Both the position numbers and the translations under genes were made by a program. Source: Nitrospirota bacterium (GTDB lineage: Bacteria; Nitrospirota; Thermodesulfovibrionia; Thermodesulfovibrionales; JdFR-88). From it: 64,000 bases of DNA. The notes beneath the pieces are model-generated. The model worked only from the letters and a program-made list of their open reading frames with translations, ran no database searches and was not told the DNA's origin. This document shows, one piece after another, positions 63,236 to 64,000 of this stretch. Positions within the stretch are counted from its first letter, which is position 1. Every line of letters starts with the position of its first letter. The stretch is from assembly GCA_021825295.1 (NCBI GenBank), contig JAKAHV010000012.1, forward strand, positions 1 through 64,000, written 5' to 3'.

Positions 63236-63733
63236 ATGAAGATGAGGAACAAGGTGCTGATAGTGATGGGAAGCGACTCCGACCTGCCCGTCATGCGGGA
63301 GGCGGGAAAGATGCTTTCCATGTTTTCGATCCCCTATGAGATGCGGATAGCCTCCGCTCACCGGAGCCCTGAGCTTCTGAATGAGATAGTTGCCAATGCC
63401 GAGAAGGACGGAACGGCCGTCATCATAGCCGGCGCGGGCGCGGCGGCCCATCTTGCGGGGGCCATCGCCGCCAGGACCGTCCTGCCTGTGATCGGGGTGC
63501 CCATAGACAGCTCTCCCCTGAAGGGCGTGGACGCCCTGTACTCGACTGTGCAGATGCCCCCCGGCGTGCCTGTGGCGACGATGGCCATCGGGGTTGCCGG
63601 CGCAAAGAATGCCGGCATATTCGCCGCCCAGGTCCTTGCGTCTGCCGGCGGGAAGACGGAAAAGCTCCTGAAGCTGCACAGGCGCTCCATGGCCGACGAA
63701 GTAAAGAAGAAATCAAAGGTCCCGGAAAAATAA
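63236..63733 (+). CDS. purE: N5-carboxyaminoimidazole ribonucleotide mutase, class I PurE
   Basis: The 165-aa protein has 'VLIVMGSDSDLPVMREAGKM', 'RIASAHRSPELL' and 'PIDSSPLKGVDALYSTVQMP'. It interconverts N5-CAIR and CAIR. The start is ATG 63236, 7 nt after the purD stop, with GGGA nearby. purK is not in the window. Confidence 0.95.
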   Translation: MKMRNKVLIVMGSDSDLPVMREAGKMLSMFSIPYEMRIASAHRSPELLNEIVANAEKDGTAVIIAGAGAAAHLAGAIAARTVLPVIGVPIDSSPLKGVDALYSTVQMPPGVPVATMAIGVAGAKNAGIFAAQVLASAGGKTEKLLKLHRRSMADEVKKKSKVPEK

Positions 63734-63757
63734 AACCATCTGAAGTAAAATAACCCG

Positions 63758-64000
63758 ATGAAGGTCCATCCGGATTGTCTGCCCTGTTTTTTAAGGCAGA
63801 CGGTCATCGCCCTCAGGCAGGGCACAAAAGACGGCAGACTGCAGGAGAAGGTGATAAAAGGCGTCCTTGAGGAGATCGAGCGGGCGGACCTCTCCAAAAG
63901 CCCCGCCCATGCCACCACCTTCATGCACCGGAGGATAAGGGATGTGCTGGGCCGCGACCCTTTCAAAAAGGTAAAATCCGATTACAACAGGATCGCAATG
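63758..64000 (+). CDS. DUF89-family (ARMT1-like damage-control phosphatase), N-terminal part
   Basis: The reading frame is open to the end of the window (81 codons). The start 'MKVHPDCLPCFLRQTVIALR' has the CxxC and Phe-Leu-Arg-Gln pattern of prokaryotic DUF89 proteins, and 'ATTFMHRRIRDVLGRDPF' follows. The family comprises metal-dependent phosphatases thought to remove damaged sugar phosphates. Incomplete, so the catalytic residues are not visible. Confidence 0.75.
   Translation, partial: MKVHPDCLPCFLRQTVIALRQGTKDGRLQEKVIKGVLEEIERADLSKSPAHATTFMHRRIRDVLGRDPFKKVKSDYNRIAM

Noticed and set aside
1-64000. CRISPR arrays, rRNA or prophage
   Set aside because: No regular repeat-spacer arrays, no rRNA-like stretches and no phage structural genes were seen; Xer at 27832 sits among housekeeping genes.

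Overview
The window is a GC-rich, gene-dense chromosome segment from a Gram-negative, motile bacterium with a respiratory and probably anaerobic lifestyle. This is inferred from an LpxL-type lipid A acyltransferase, TolC/RND efflux, a chemoreceptor behind a sigma-28-like promoter, multihaem c-type cytochromes, the futalosine menaquinone enzyme MqnD, and selenocysteine synthase SelA. The gene mix fits Nitrospirota or a Desulfobacterota-like lineage, but the sequence alone does not settle the phylum. No rRNA, tRNA or CRISPR array was seen.

Layout. 0-5 kb: an orphan radical SAM DNA-repair-type protein and a large MalT/BTAD-type regulator. 5-8.4 kb: a truncated NHL-repeat protein facing an rplI-dnaB-memoB operon. 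8.7-15 kb: a haem- and zinc-sensing chemoreceptor, an orphan sensor kinase, and an M56 membrane protease with a partner protein. 15.2-24.1 kb: one long operon with three small related membrane proteins, a pentahaem cytochrome, a Tat-exported ferredoxin, an NrfD quinol protein, a 13-haem anchored cytochrome, a cytochrome b, and a NarL-type two-component system. 24.5-39.4 kb: housekeeping genes (yifB, an N6-methyltransferase, xer, a Lon-like protease, lpxL, a TauE transporter with DUF1634, mqnD, dinB, selA, osmC, a sensor kinase). 39.5-43.2 kb: purL-purF. 44-50.5 kb: an orphan PhoU-like protein, a mannose activation and transfer cluster, and fused CobA-HemD. 50.7-53.1 kb: tyrS and ald. 53.2-59.9 kb: an ArsR-controlled TolC/MFP/RND efflux operon ending in two very small genes. 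60.4-64 kb: purH-purD-purE and the start of a DUF89 gene.

The most interesting system is the 15.2-24.1 kb operon. It looks like a menaquinone:multihaem-cytochrome oxidoreductase related to the Hmc, Cbc and Dsr type complexes, but it lacks the cytoplasmic HdrD/DsrK-like subunit. Its three upstream membrane proteins share a C-terminal signature (N/S-P-x2-A-Y-x-T-G-x3-R) that I do not recognise. Its own sensor kinase and regulator sit at the distal end.

The second theme is a set of MITE-like intergenic elements. One family ends in TAGAACC...GGTTCTA and supplies the TAG stop codon of two different genes. One copy is a 181-bp palindromic element; the other is 778 bp and carries a membrane methyltransferase gene. 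Two further dispersed palindromic families (called A and B here) and two hairpin families (D and E) fill most of the other long intergenic gaps.

A third theme is gene expression. Many first-in-operon genes have a TATAAT-like box 5-12 nt before the start codon and no Shine-Dalgarno, which points to leaderless mRNAs. Genes inside operons usually have good Shine-Dalgarno sites or 4-nt stop/start overlaps.
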